Below are positions 21,046 through 26,311 of a stretch of DNA of 26,311 bases, piece by piece; positions within the stretch are counted from its first letter, which is position 1, and each line of letters begins with the position of its first letter. Under the pieces are notes generated by a model. The model did not search any database. It saw only the letters and a list, made by a program, of their open reading frames with translations, and was not told the origin of the DNA. A program made the translations under genes and the position numbers. The stretch is taken from the IMG/VR virus record IMGVR_UViG_3300037189_011576, positions 1-26,311 of that record, one strand, 5' to 3'. This DNA is from a virus.

Positions 21046-22361
21046 GCCGGCCGATCGGCCACCAGTTGAGCGAGACGGAGCGCGACGAGATCCGCCAGGC
21101 TCTAGCGCGGGGCGGGTCGATCCGGTCAGTCGCGCGGCGGCTGGGCCACGCCTTCGGGACGGTCCAGCGATACGCCAGGGAGGCGGCGGCGCAATCGGCC
21201 CAAGGCCCGCCGACGATCGCGGTGGACAAGGCGGCCATCCTCCGCGTTTTGTATGAGATGGGTCTTGTCGGTGACGCCGCGCTTTCGGTCCTGGAGCCCA
21301 CGCCACAACCCGACCCGATCGAGGTCGAGAAGGGGCGGATTGAGCGGGAACGCAAGCTCCGGTCGGAGCGAGACGCGATTAAGGAAATTGCCGGGGAGCG
21401 GTCGCTACGCGAACATCTGACGCGGCTGATCGAGGATGCGGCCGAACGCTTCCCGGCCCCTCCCCCTCCGGCCCCGGCGAAGGAGCAGCCCGGGGCGACC
21501 ACGGAAGGGCTTTTGTTGTTTTTGTCGGACTGGCACGCCTACGAAATCGTCAAGTCGTCCCGCGTGCTCGGGCTCAATCGCTTCGATGCCGACGTGCTCG
21601 GGCGGCGGGCCTGGAAGGTGACGGACGCGGCGCTCGGGATCACGAGCCGGCTTGAGCGCGGTGGATGGCGCTTCCCGGCCCTGACCGTGGCTCTCGGCGG
21701 CGATTTTGTCAGCGGCACCGTCCACGAAGTCGAGAAGCACACAGACGCCCCGTCGATCGTGCAAGCCGTCTGGGGCACGGGCCTTCTCCTCGCCCACGCC
21801 CTGCGCGACCTGGCGGCCCGGTTCCCGGCCGTCCACTGTGTCGGGGTGCCCGGCAACCACGGGCGGCTTCCCGATGCTCGCAAGGTGCCGTCGAAAGATC
21901 CGACCCGCTCGTGGGATTGGCTGGTCTACCAGATCGCCCGGCTGTCGCTGCGGGATCTGGATTGGGTGACGTGGCAGGTGCCCGACGCCTACTCGGCCGA
22001 GTTCGAGCTGGCGGGCTCGCGGTTCTATCTCAACCACGGGCATGAGATCCGATCTAACCTGTCGATCCCCTTCTACGGGATCGACCGCAAGGTGCGGAAT
22101 CTTCGGGCGGTGCTCAACCCGGCCCCGGCCTACTACCTGTTCGCGCACTTCCACTCGCCGGGCTCGATCCGAAACTACGTCGTCAACGGCTGTCTGATCG
22201 GGCCGACGGAGTACGCCGTCGAAGGGCTGGGGGTGGCCGAGCCGCCCTCGCAATGGCTTCTCGGCGTCCACCCGGAGCGGGGCATCACGCACCGTTGGGA
22301 GTTGTTCGCCGGCAGTGGCGAGGAGGGCCCGAGCTATCCCGTCCGACCCTGGACAGACTGA
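21042..22361 (+). CDS. HTH-metallophosphoesterase fusion protein
   Basis: A 439-residue two-domain protein. Residues about 8-48 form a helix-turn-helix (LSETERDEIRQAL, GSIRSVARRLGHAFGTVQRYA) of the transposase or resolvase type. A charged coiled coil (95-135) and a Pro-rich linker (138-147) follow. Residues 155-425 are a calcineurin-like phosphoesterase with the metal motifs in order: SDWH (D163, H165), GGD (D221), GNHG (N272, H273), NHGHE (H332, H334) and AHFH (H369, H371). All expected metal ligands are present, so the enzyme should be active, perhaps on DNA or a nucleotide. HTH-linked phosphoesterases of this size occur in other phages, from memory. ATG at 21042 overlaps the preceding stop. 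Confidence 0.85.
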   Translation: MSRPIGHQLSETERDEIRQALARGGSIRSVARRLGHAFGTVQRYAREAAAQSAQGPPTIAVDKAAILRVLYEMGLVGDAALSVLEPTPQPDPIEVEKGRIERERKLRSERDAIKEIAGERSLREHLTRLIEDAAERFPAPPPPAPAKEQPGATTEGLLLFLSDWHAYEIVKSSRVLGLNRFDADVLGRRAWKVTDAALGITSRLERGGWRFPALTVALGGDFVSGTVHEVEKHTDAPSIVQAVWGTGLLLAHALRDLAARFPAVHCVGVPGNHGRLPDARKVPSKDPTRSWDWLVYQIARLSLRDLDWVTWQVPDAYSAEFELAGSRFYLNHGHEIRSNLSIPFYGIDRKVRNLRAVLNPAPAYYLFAHFHSPGSIRNYVVNGCLIGPTEYAVEGLGVAEPPSQWLLGVHPERGITHRWELFAGSGEEGPSYPVRPWTD

Positions 22362-22374
22362 CCCCTGCCCCATC

Positions 22375-22548
22375 GTGACGGTCGTGCGTGCCGACCTCCT
22401 CGCCCGATCCGAGCGTGGGCAGGCGAAGTACGGCGTGACGCTGGCCCGTACCGATCTGTCGCGGGTCGAGTGGCTGCGGCACGCCTATGAGGAGGCGCTG
22501 GACCTGGCGTTGTACCTCCGCAGGCTGATGGAGGCCGAGGGTGCTTGA
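22375..22548 (+). CDS. Small conserved phage protein with KYGVTL...EWLxHAYEEALD motif
   Basis: A 57-residue protein, VVRADLLARSERGQAKYGVT, then LSRVEWLRHAYEEALDLALYLRRLME. This pair of helices, with KYGVTL between, is a widely seen small phage protein related in appearance to the MazG/dUTPase-like all-alpha NTP pyrophosphohydrolases (EExxD-like EEALD). Whether such a short form has enzyme activity is doubtful; it could be a dimeric remnant. GTG at 22375 is chosen as the start closest to the motif; no clear ribosome site. The 3' end overlaps the next small gene by 8 bases. Confidence 0.6.
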   Translation: MTVVRADLLARSERGQAKYGVTLARTDLSRVEWLRHAYEEALDLALYLRRLMEAEGA

Positions 22549-22684
22549 TCGCTGCTTAGCCGTCGTCCGACTGCCGGGCGGGCGGAAGCTGTACGTCTTC
22601 CTTCAACTGGCCCATGTCCCGACCTACTGGCGTGACCTCGCCACCCGAGACGAGAGCGGCCGGGCGTGGGTGGTGATCGTCTGA
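22541..22684 (+). CDS. 47-residue protein, unknown
   Basis: Short gene overlapping the previous one by 8 bases. The peptide begins MLDRCLAVVRLPGGRKLYVF and ends WRDLATRDESGRAWVVIV, with a compact strand-turn-helix pattern. GTG at 22541 has GAGG about 5-8 bases upstream inside the preceding gene. No family recognised. The gene ends one base before the A-rich start of a promoter region, so it closes the rightward transcription unit. Confidence 0.45.
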   Translation: MLDRCLAVVRLPGGRKLYVFLQLAHVPTYWRDLATRDESGRAWVVIV

Positions 22685-22714
22685 AAATCTTTCCCCCTTT
22701 TCTGGGATACTGTG

Positions 22715-22742
22715 TTGACAGTTTGGAATCAGGGTGTAGAGT
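22715..22742 (+). promoter_or_regulatory. Sigma-70-like promoter upstream of the small-gene cluster
   Basis: A perfect TTGACA at 22715-22720 is followed after 16 bases by TAGAGT (22737-22742, four of six matches). The flank is the most AT-rich stretch nearby (ctgaaaatctttcccccttt upstream). It lies 42 bases before the ATG at 22785, so it probably drives 22785-23606 separately from the late genes. Confidence 0.6.
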
Positions 22743-22759
22743 ATAGGTGTCGGACGCAA

Positions 22760-22787
22760 CCAACCCCAAACGAGGAGAGAGACGATG
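22760..22787 (+). repeat. Duplicated translation-start leader, copy 1
   Basis: CCAACCCCAAACGAGGAGAG runs directly into AGACGATG. Nearly the same 27-28 bases recur at 23110-23136 before the next gene. Both contain the ribosome site AGGAGAGAGACG-ATG; see the finding. Confidence 0.75.
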
Positions 22788-23078
22788 GCCACGCGACACG
22801 GCCGGATCACCCAGCGGCACGAGACGGTCAACACGACGGCCCGGTGGCTGGTAGTTGCCAACTATCACATCGTCTTGGGCAGCTACGCCACGGAAGCGAA
22901 AGCCTGGCAAGCGATCTGCTCGTTTGGGAAGCCGGGGCCGGACGGGCTGGCCGACGCGGCCTACGCCGTGGTTGACGTACTGGCCCCCGGCGAGAGCAGG
23001 TCCGGCGAGATGGCCGTCCCCGTCGCCTGGGAAGACGGCGAGACCGCCGATGCCGTGCTAGCCCAGATTTTCGGCTAA
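22785..23078 (+). CDS. Small protein, unknown
   Basis: A 97-residue protein expressed from the promoter at 22715 and a strong ribosome site (GAGGAGAGAG about 6 bases upstream). It begins RHGRITQRHETVNTTARWLV and continues VANYHIVLGSYATEAKAWQAI, CSFGKPGPDGLADAAYAVVDVLAPGES and a C-terminal WEDGETADAVLAQIFG. Mixed alpha-beta, single compact domain; resembles no family I can name. Being the first gene behind a consensus-like promoter suggests early or constitutive expression. A GC hairpin (23091-23107) lies between it and the next gene. Confidence 0.6.
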   Translation: MATRHGRITQRHETVNTTARWLVVANYHIVLGSYATEAKAWQAICSFGKPGPDGLADAAYAVVDVLAPGESRSGEMAVPVAWEDGETADAVLAQIFG

Positions 23079-23090
23079 CCCCCCCCCGCC

Positions 23091-23107
23091 CGCCCCACAA
23101 CGGGGCG
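23091..23107 (+). terminator. Short GC hairpin between two small genes
   Basis: CGCCCC (23091-23096) pairs with GGGGCG (23102-23107) around an ACAAC loop. There is no T-run, so it is at best a weak terminator or pause site or an mRNA stabiliser. Confidence 0.3.
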
Positions 23108-23109
23108 AG

Positions 23110-23136
23110 CCAACCCCAACCAGGAGAGAGACGATG
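23110..23136 (+). repeat. Duplicated translation-start leader, copy 2
   Basis: CCAACCCCAACCAGGAGAGA then GACGATG, matching copy 1 at 22760-22787 apart from one short indel region. It provides the ribosome site for the gene at 23134. Confidence 0.75.
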
Positions 23137-23382
23137 AGCGTTTCCGAAGTTTACCGCGAAGACGGGCCGACCGGCCAATTCGTGGCCGTTGTGTCTGGGG
23201 TGCTGGTGGACGCTGGCGGGAACATTCTTTACGAGGGTTCGGCGGAAGCGTGCGAGCGCCGGCGGGCCCGCTATCGGATTCCGACCAGACTCCAACCGAC
23301 TCGGATCGGCGGGGTTGTCGAGCCGACCTCCGGTGACGTGTTGTGGGGATCGGTTGTACTGCCGGCCGAGGCCCGCGTCTGA
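23134..23382 (+). CDS. Small protein, unknown
   Basis: An 82-residue protein: SVSEVYREDGPTGQFVAVVS, then GVLVDAGGNILYEGSAEACERRRARYRIP and a final GDVLWGSVVLPAEARV. Strand-rich first half, a short helix (about 36-47), then strands again. It shares its 5' leader with the upstream gene but the two proteins show no clear similarity. The stop overlaps the ATG of the ribbon-helix-helix gene (TGATG), so these two are coupled. Confidence 0.55.
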   Translation: MSVSEVYREDGPTGQFVAVVSGVLVDAGGNILYEGSAEACERRRARYRIPTRLQPTRIGGVVEPTSGDVLWGSVVLPAEARV

Positions 23383-23606
23383 TGGGCCGCCCCCCCTCCC
23401 AACACCGCCGCGTGCAGCTCTACCTGCACGCGGACGACCTCGCCCGGCTCGACGGCTGGGCCGAGGATCACGGGATCATCAATGAGCGGGGGGAATACTC
23501 CCGCAGCGAGGCGGTGGCCTACCTGATCCGGCGGCTGCCGCAACGCCTGGAAACTGTCGGGAAACTTCCGCCAGCGAAGGGAAAGGGTGGGCAGGCGCCC
23601 AGGTGA
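23382..23606 (+). CDS. Ribbon-helix-helix DNA-binding protein
   Basis: A 74-residue protein with the RHH pattern: basic N-terminus, a strand (HRRVQLYLHADDLARLDGWA, with the RVQLYL ribbon), and a second helix preceded by a turn and Ser-Arg-Ser (EYSRSEAVAYLIRRLPQRL). RHH proteins bind operators as dimers and often repress their own operon. This makes it a candidate regulator of phage genes, perhaps of the promoter at 22715. The ATG at 23382 overlaps the preceding stop. C-terminus is a Lys/Gly/Pro tail. Confidence 0.7.
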   Translation: MGRPPSQHRRVQLYLHADDLARLDGWAEDHGIINERGEYSRSEAVAYLIRRLPQRLETVGKLPPAKGKGGQAPR

Positions 23607-23627
23607 TCGCCCGTCCCCGCGCCGCCA

Positions 23628-23652
23628 CAAGCCGTTGAGGTGCGGCGGCTTG
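23628..23652 (+). other. Inverted repeat beside the attachment site
   Basis: CAAGCCG (23628-23634) pairs with CGGCTTG (23646-23652) around 11 bases. It lies between the RHH gene and the tRNA fragment; no T-run follows. It may be a transcript end or an arm-type site for recombination proteins; neither is shown. Confidence 0.3.
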
Positions 23653-23685
23653 CGGGGCGCAAACACTTGGCGTTTCCTTGCCGTT

Positions 23686-23730
23686 GACGGTTTTCAAGAC
23701 CGTCGCCTTAAACCGCTCGGCCACCCCTCC
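23686..23730 (-). other. 5' half of tRNA-Ser(UGA), probable attachment-site core
   Basis: Reading leftward from 23730: acceptor GGAGGGG, TG, D arm GCCGAGCGGTTTAAGGC, then an anticodon arm ACGGT-CTTGAAA-ACCGT with anticodon TGA (bases 23696-23694). Identity ends in or just after the long variable arm: no T-loop and no CCCCTCC acceptor partner follow. This is therefore a truncated tRNA-Ser, not a working gene. Tyrosine integrases commonly use the anticodon-stem region of tRNA genes, and the integrase gene lies 0.4 kb away, so I read it as the core of attP or of an att junction. Confidence 0.7.
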
Positions 23731-23739
23731 GACGCTTGC

Positions 23740-23768
23740 AGGATAGCGGCGAGGCGATTAGAGTTCAA
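23740..23768 (-). promoter_or_regulatory. Promoter of the tRNA-Ser half
   Basis: Reading leftward, TTGAAC (23768-23763) and TATCCT (23745-23740) are separated by exactly 17 bases, and the tRNA 5' end (23730) lies 9 bases beyond. The spacing is that of a functional tRNA promoter. Confidence 0.55.
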
Positions 23769-23815
23769 GCGTGTCAGGAAACAGGATCGGGAAACGAGAG
23801 GGGAGGGGGTGGCAA

Positions 23816-24145
23816 GTGGCAGCCAAAGGTTCAGCGGAGCTTCCGCCCGCAAACCCTGTAAGCAACGGTCTTGCGTGGCACCTGCAAAAGTACGGTTGGA
23901 AGCACGCATTCCGCCGCGATGACGAGTCTGCGGAGATTGCGATTGGCCTGTTTGCGCAGGCTCTGACCGACAAGACTAGGCCCCTTGCAGACAGAGAGAA
24001 GACCACCGAGGAAGCCATCGACCTCATCGGCCTTGATGTGTGCGAGGAGTGGGGCGACTTCGCCGAGATGGTTGTTACCCATCGCTTGCAGTGCCGGTTG
24101 GAAGACGCCAAGACCCGGATTACCTCGCATGCCCCGGCCCCCTAA
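23816..24145 (+). CDS. Unknown protein upstream of integrase
   Basis: A 109-residue protein, less GC-rich than its neighbours. It begins AAKGSAELPPANPVSNGLAW and continues HLQKYGWKHAFRRDDESAEIAIGLFAQALTD and EEAIDLIGLDVCEEWGDFAEMVVTHRLQCRLEDAKTRI. Mostly helical, one Cys pair, no known family. GTG at 23816 has GGGAGGGGG about 6 bases upstream; GTG at 23771 is an alternative with no such site. Its 3' end overlaps the integrase start by 17 bases. A recombination-directionality or regulatory role is possible from position only. The opposite strand is also open here, but lacks a ribosome site. Confidence 0.5.
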   Translation: MAAKGSAELPPANPVSNGLAWHLQKYGWKHAFRRDDESAEIAIGLFAQALTDKTRPLADREKTTEEAIDLIGLDVCEEWGDFAEMVVTHRLQCRLEDAKTRITSHAPAP

Positions 24146-25241
24146 ACCCTGGTGGGATAGCCGCCGATCCTGCTACTACACCCAGGCCGGCGGGCGCCAG
24201 CGCCGCCTGGAAGATGCGGAAGGCGTCCCCGTGCCCCGTGGTGACGTTTCGGGCGTCGCGGCGGCCCTGGCGTCCATCCTCGGCGACAATCGCACCACGG
24301 GGCGGCCAGGGCCCTTAAACGTGATTGCCGTTTGCCAGCGGTGGCTGGACTGGTCCCGGGCAGCCGGACGCCGAGAGCGGACGGTGGCCGGGCATCGGGC
24401 TATCTTGCAGGCGATCTGCGACCACCGGCACCGGGGCAAGCGGATCGGGTCGATCCCGGCCGACTCCCTCGGCCTGGCCCACTGGTCCAGCTACCAGCGG
24501 GCCCTACAGAACAAGCGGAGATCATCCCGCACAATCGCCGCTCATTTTGCGTCGATTCGGGCATGCTGGCGGTGGGCGGCCCGTCCCGTGGTGGGGCGGT
24601 CGCCTCAGCGGCTACTGCGGCACGACCCGCTACGGGATGCGTGCCTTGACCTGCCCCGGGAGAGGCGGCGGGTCCGAGCCGCGCTGACGGCGGCCGAGGT
24701 GGCAAGGCTGGTGGCGGCGGCCGAGGCGGCGGGGCCGGGCTGGTTCGGCCTGGCGGTGCGGGTCCAAGCCGAATCGGGCTGTCGCACGTCGGAGCTGCTG
24801 GGGCTCCGGTGGGATTGGTGGGCGGGCCGGTGGTGGGAGATCCCGCCGCACGAGCACAAGACGGGGGCGAAGACCGGGAAGGCCCGGGTTGTCGCGGTCA
24901 CGGCGACGACGGCGGCCCGGCTGGACGATCTGCGGGCGGGGGCGTCGTCGGGCTGTTGCTTCAAGGGCGAGGGCAGGGGGGCCCGGTTCGCGGGTCGGCC
25001 CCCCTCGGCCAGCCGGTACGCTTCGGCCTTTCGCAAGCTGGCGGCGGCGGTGGGGCTGCCGGACGCGCGGCCGTACTGTCTGCGCGACCACTTCGCCGAT
25101 GCCGCACGTCGGGCCGGGGTGGCCCCGCACGTCGCCGCGCGGGTGCAGGGCCACTCGGCCGAGGTATCGGCGGCCCACTATCAGACCCTTGCGGGGGAGG
25201 AGGCGGCCGAGGTGGTGGAGCGAGTGGCGGGGGGCGGCTAG
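24129..25241 (+). CDS. int: Tyrosine recombinase / phage integrase
   Basis: Site-specific integrase of 370 residues. An SAM-like core-binding domain lies at about 65-150 (VIAVCQRWLDWSRAAGRRERTVAGHRAIL in parts). The catalytic domain (about 185-365) has R219 (CRTSELLGLRW), K244/K248 (HEHKTGAKTG), YCLR (Y316, R319, where many have HxxR), H342 (QGHS) and the nucleophile Y351 (AAHYQTL). All catalytic positions are filled, with Tyr replacing the first His, a change I have seen in planctomycete integrases. ATG at 24129 is preferred; the frame is open earlier but overlaps the preceding gene. It faces and shares a CTAG with the leftward operon. The tRNA-Ser fragment nearby is its likely target. Confidence 0.93.
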   Translation: MPRPPKPWWDSRRSCYYTQAGGRQRRLEDAEGVPVPRGDVSGVAAALASILGDNRTTGRPGPLNVIAVCQRWLDWSRAAGRRERTVAGHRAILQAICDHRHRGKRIGSIPADSLGLAHWSSYQRALQNKRRSSRTIAAHFASIRACWRWAARPVVGRSPQRLLRHDPLRDACLDLPRERRRVRAALTAAEVARLVAAAEAAGPGWFGLAVRVQAESGCRTSELLGLRWDWWAGRWWEIPPHEHKTGAKTGKARVVAVTATTAARLDDLRAGASSGCCFKGEGRGARFAGRPPSASRYASAFRKLAAAVGLPDARPYCLRDHFADAARRAGVAPHVAARVQGHSAEVSAAHYQTLAGEEAAEVVERVAGGG

Positions 25242-25561
25242 CGGTCCAAGCTAACCGGAGTCGCGGGGTGGCGCGGGGCCGGCGGGTGGACGTGCTCCCA
25301 ACATAGCCCGTCCCACCGAATTGACTTGCCGCAACTCTTGCAGGCCGAAATCTCGCCCGTGATCGGCAGGCTCATTGCCGCCTTGGTCAAAACTGGCTGC
25401 ACCTCGGCCGTCGCCGTGAATGAGTCGGGCCCGTTGTGCTGGTGGGGGTGGCAGTGAAGCGCGACCTTGCCACACTGCCACCCGGCGGCGATCACCCGCT
25501 GCCGAATAGCTTCCTCAATGTCTTTCTGTTCGATCGTCACGGTTGCCGACTTGAACGTCAT
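25238..25561 (-). CDS. Small protein with zinc-ribbon-like C-terminus
   Basis: A 107-residue protein, last gene of the leftward cluster. The first part reads TFKSATVTIEQKDIEEAIRQ and VIAAGWQCGKVALHCHPHQHN, His-rich. Near the end C74-x-x-C77, C87 and H90 (CKSC, LCWEH) would bind one zinc. The Pro-rich tail follows. ATG lies at 25561 on the reverse strand with AAGGAG about 10 bases upstream and overlaps the stop of the HTH gene (ATGA). The stop TAG shares the palindrome CTAG with the integrase stop. Function unknown. Confidence 0.65.
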   Translation of the reverse strand: MTFKSATVTIEQKDIEEAIRQRVIAAGWQCGKVALHCHPHQHNGPDSFTATAEVQPVLTKAAMSLPITGEISACKSCGKSIRWDGLCWEHVHPPAPRHPATPVSLDR

Positions 25562-25776
25562 TTCAGCACTCTCCTTTCGTCCCTCTCCCTATCCTCCCCC
25601 GCCCCCGCCGAACGTCGGCGGAACTCGGCGAGGTCGTCTGCGGTGAAGATCCTGGCGCCCCGACCGGGCGTGCCGCTCGACCAGTGGTGGGGCAGCAGGC
25701 CCGCGTCGGCGAGCCTGCGGATCTGCTTCGGGCCGACCCCCAGCTCGCGGGCGGCGGCGGGCGTGCGGTAGGTCAC
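25558..25776 (-). CDS. Excisionase / MerR-type HTH protein
   Basis: A 72-residue protein with the short winged-helix of the MerR/excisionase type: YRTPAAARELGVGPKQIRRL, ADAGLLPHHWSSGTPGRGARIFTADDLAEFRRRS. The RTPAAARELGVGxxxIRRLxDxGLLP followed by R-F-TxxDLxEF is typical for helix_turn_helix_17-like factors. It starts at GTG 25776 with GAGGAG 8 bases upstream. A role as excisionase is suggested by its neighbour, the integrase, which points the other way; a plain transcription factor is also possible. Charged C-terminal tail (DRERDERR). Confidence 0.75.
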   Translation of the reverse strand: MTYRTPAAARELGVGPKQIRRLADAGLLPHHWSSGTPGRGARIFTADDLAEFRRRSAGAGEDRERDERRVLK

Positions 25777-25883
25777 GGGGCGGGCTCCTCTCTCGGCTCA
25801 TCGCGCCACCGCAACGCGCGGCGGCACACGGTAACAATCCAGCCAGCCGCGACGGTGAGAGCGGCCAGGTCGCTCCAGGTCAC
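25773..25883 (-). CDS. 36-residue membrane peptide
   Basis: A tiny protein: TWSDLAALTVAAGWIVTVC followed by RRALRWRDEPREEPAP. One hydrophobic segment (about 5-19) with a positively charged flank fits a single-pass inner-membrane peptide, N-terminus out. GTG at 25883 on the reverse strand has GAGGAG 8 bases upstream. It overlaps the genes on both sides by 4 bases (GTGA). Function unknown. Confidence 0.5.
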   Translation of the reverse strand: MTWSDLAALTVAAGWIVTVCRRALRWRDEPREEPAP

Positions 25884-26089
25884 TGGGTTGGCTCCTCTTT
25901 TGCGGGAATCGGCTCCAGGTCGGCGGGGTGGCACGCGACTACCCGCCCCGCACGGGCGCCAGCGACGACCGGCTGGGCGAGAACAAACTCGCCGAACCAA
26001 TCACAATGGCGCGTGTGGCCAAGGATCAGCACTTCATAGCCGGCCGGAAGCCAGTCGATCTGCCGGCGCGTACGGTGCGTGGGCGTCAC
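25880..26089 (-). CDS. Small protein, unknown
   Basis: A 69-residue protein: TPTHRTRRQIDWLPAGYEVL, ILGHTRHCDWFGEFVLAQPV, then VVACHPADLEPIPAKEEPTQ. Compact, strand-rich, with a PAGY turn; no known family. The start GTG at 26089 has a GAGGGGGG about 8 bases upstream. It overlaps its neighbours by 4 bases at both ends (GTGA), consistent with a single translationally coupled mRNA. Confidence 0.5.
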   Translation of the reverse strand: MTPTHRTRRQIDWLPAGYEVLILGHTRHCDWFGEFVLAQPVVAGARAGRVVACHPADLEPIPAKEEPTQ

Positions 26090-26311
26090 TCGCCACCCCC
26101 CTCGGCCGGCGGGTCGGCCCGTTGCAGATACCCGAACGTGGCGCCGTCCCGGGGCGGCCCCACGCCCGGCGGGGCGAGGGCGGCGGCGAGGAGGTTGGTC
26201 GCGTCTATCACGATCGCGTCGGCAAGCACGGCAGACGGCTCGGAACGCGATCGCACTAGCATTGACACGACCTCGCAACCCGCCTTCCGCAGCGCGTCCC
26301 TCTCCCGCTCC
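26086..26311 (-). CDS. C-terminal part of a protein entering from the right edge
   Basis: The frame is open to the window edge. The visible 74 residues begin ERERDALRKAGCEVVSMLVR, then SRSEPSAVLADAIVIDATNL and end with a Pro/Gly-rich segment (PPGVGPPRDGATFGYLQRAD). The first part looks like the end of a coiled coil. The true start is outside the window; an internal ATG at 26262 or GTG at 26268 is possible. The stop overlaps the next start (GTGA). Confidence 0.45.
   Translation of the reverse strand, partial: ERERDALRKAGCEVVSMLVRSRSEPSAVLADAIVIDATNLLAAALAPPGVGPPRDGATFGYLQRADPPAEGGGE

Noticed and set aside
23641-23730. Intact tRNA-Ser gene.
   Set aside because: The T arm, T loop and acceptor 3' strand are missing; sequence after the variable arm does not fit a tRNA.
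23758-24111. Opposite-strand gene upstream of the integrase.
   Set aside because: No ribosome site; Ser- and Arg-rich composition is that of a shadow. The rightward frame has a strong site.

Overview
This window is a stretch of a tailed-phage genome, either a prophage or a free temperate phage, with siphovirus architecture and an HK97-type head. The DNA is GC-rich throughout, genes are packed with 0-20 bp gaps or short stop/start overlaps, and many genes start at GTG, TTG or, in one case, probably ATT. The host cannot be proven from sequence alone. High GC, the style of the small virion proteins and a YxxR-type tyrosine integrase remind me of phages of Planctomycetota (Gemmata-like), but that is an inference from memory, not a search result.

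Layout. Bases 43-8004 hold the packaging and head module: P27-type small terminase, large terminase, portal, prohead protease, HK97-fold major capsid protein, a probable decoration protein, a GT2 glycosyltransferase, a head-tail connector and a head-closure adaptor. Bases 8001-13916 carry a SAM methyltransferase, a conserved small phage protein, a beta-helix protein, a repeat-containing fibre-like protein, Ig-like and LamG proteins and other small virion proteins, interrupted by a gp10-like tail-completion gene. Bases 13909-20554 are the tail module: DUF3168 tail terminator, tail tube (interrupted by an in-frame UAG), an unknown virion protein, a tail assembly chaperone pair joined by a clear programmed -1 frameshift, a short tape measure protein and five distal tail or adhesion candidates. 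Bases 20555-22684 hold a 36-residue antisense membrane peptide, an unknown helical protein, an HTH-metallophosphoesterase fusion and two small genes. A consensus-like promoter then precedes three small genes (22785-23606), the last a ribbon-helix-helix protein. At 23686-23730 lies the 5' half of a tRNA-Ser(UGA), with its own promoter beside it, which I read as the attachment site. A tyrosine integrase follows, and a leftward operon of overlapping small genes, including an excisionase-like HTH protein, runs off the right edge.

How the genes work together. Terminase and portal package DNA into a prohead whose capsid protein carries a cleavable N-terminal arm processed by the protease. Connector, adaptor, gp10-like and DUF3168 proteins join head and tail, and the chaperone pair assembles tube protein around the tape measure. 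Beta-rich proteins (beta-helix, LamG, Ig-like, C1q/TNF-like) are candidates for host-surface recognition. A glycosyltransferase and a methyltransferase embedded in the head-tail genes suggest modification of the virion or of a host glycan. Integrase, HTH protein and attachment site make the element temperate. No endolysin, spanin, classical holin or CI-like repressor was recognised.

Most notable: a 15-residue motif shared by the capsid protein and the C-terminus of the glycosyltransferase; the amber codon in the tail tube gene; the complete three-part frameshift signal; the tRNA 5' half with promoter next to the integrase; and the hidden antisense membrane peptide. No stretch above 300 bases lacks a gene.
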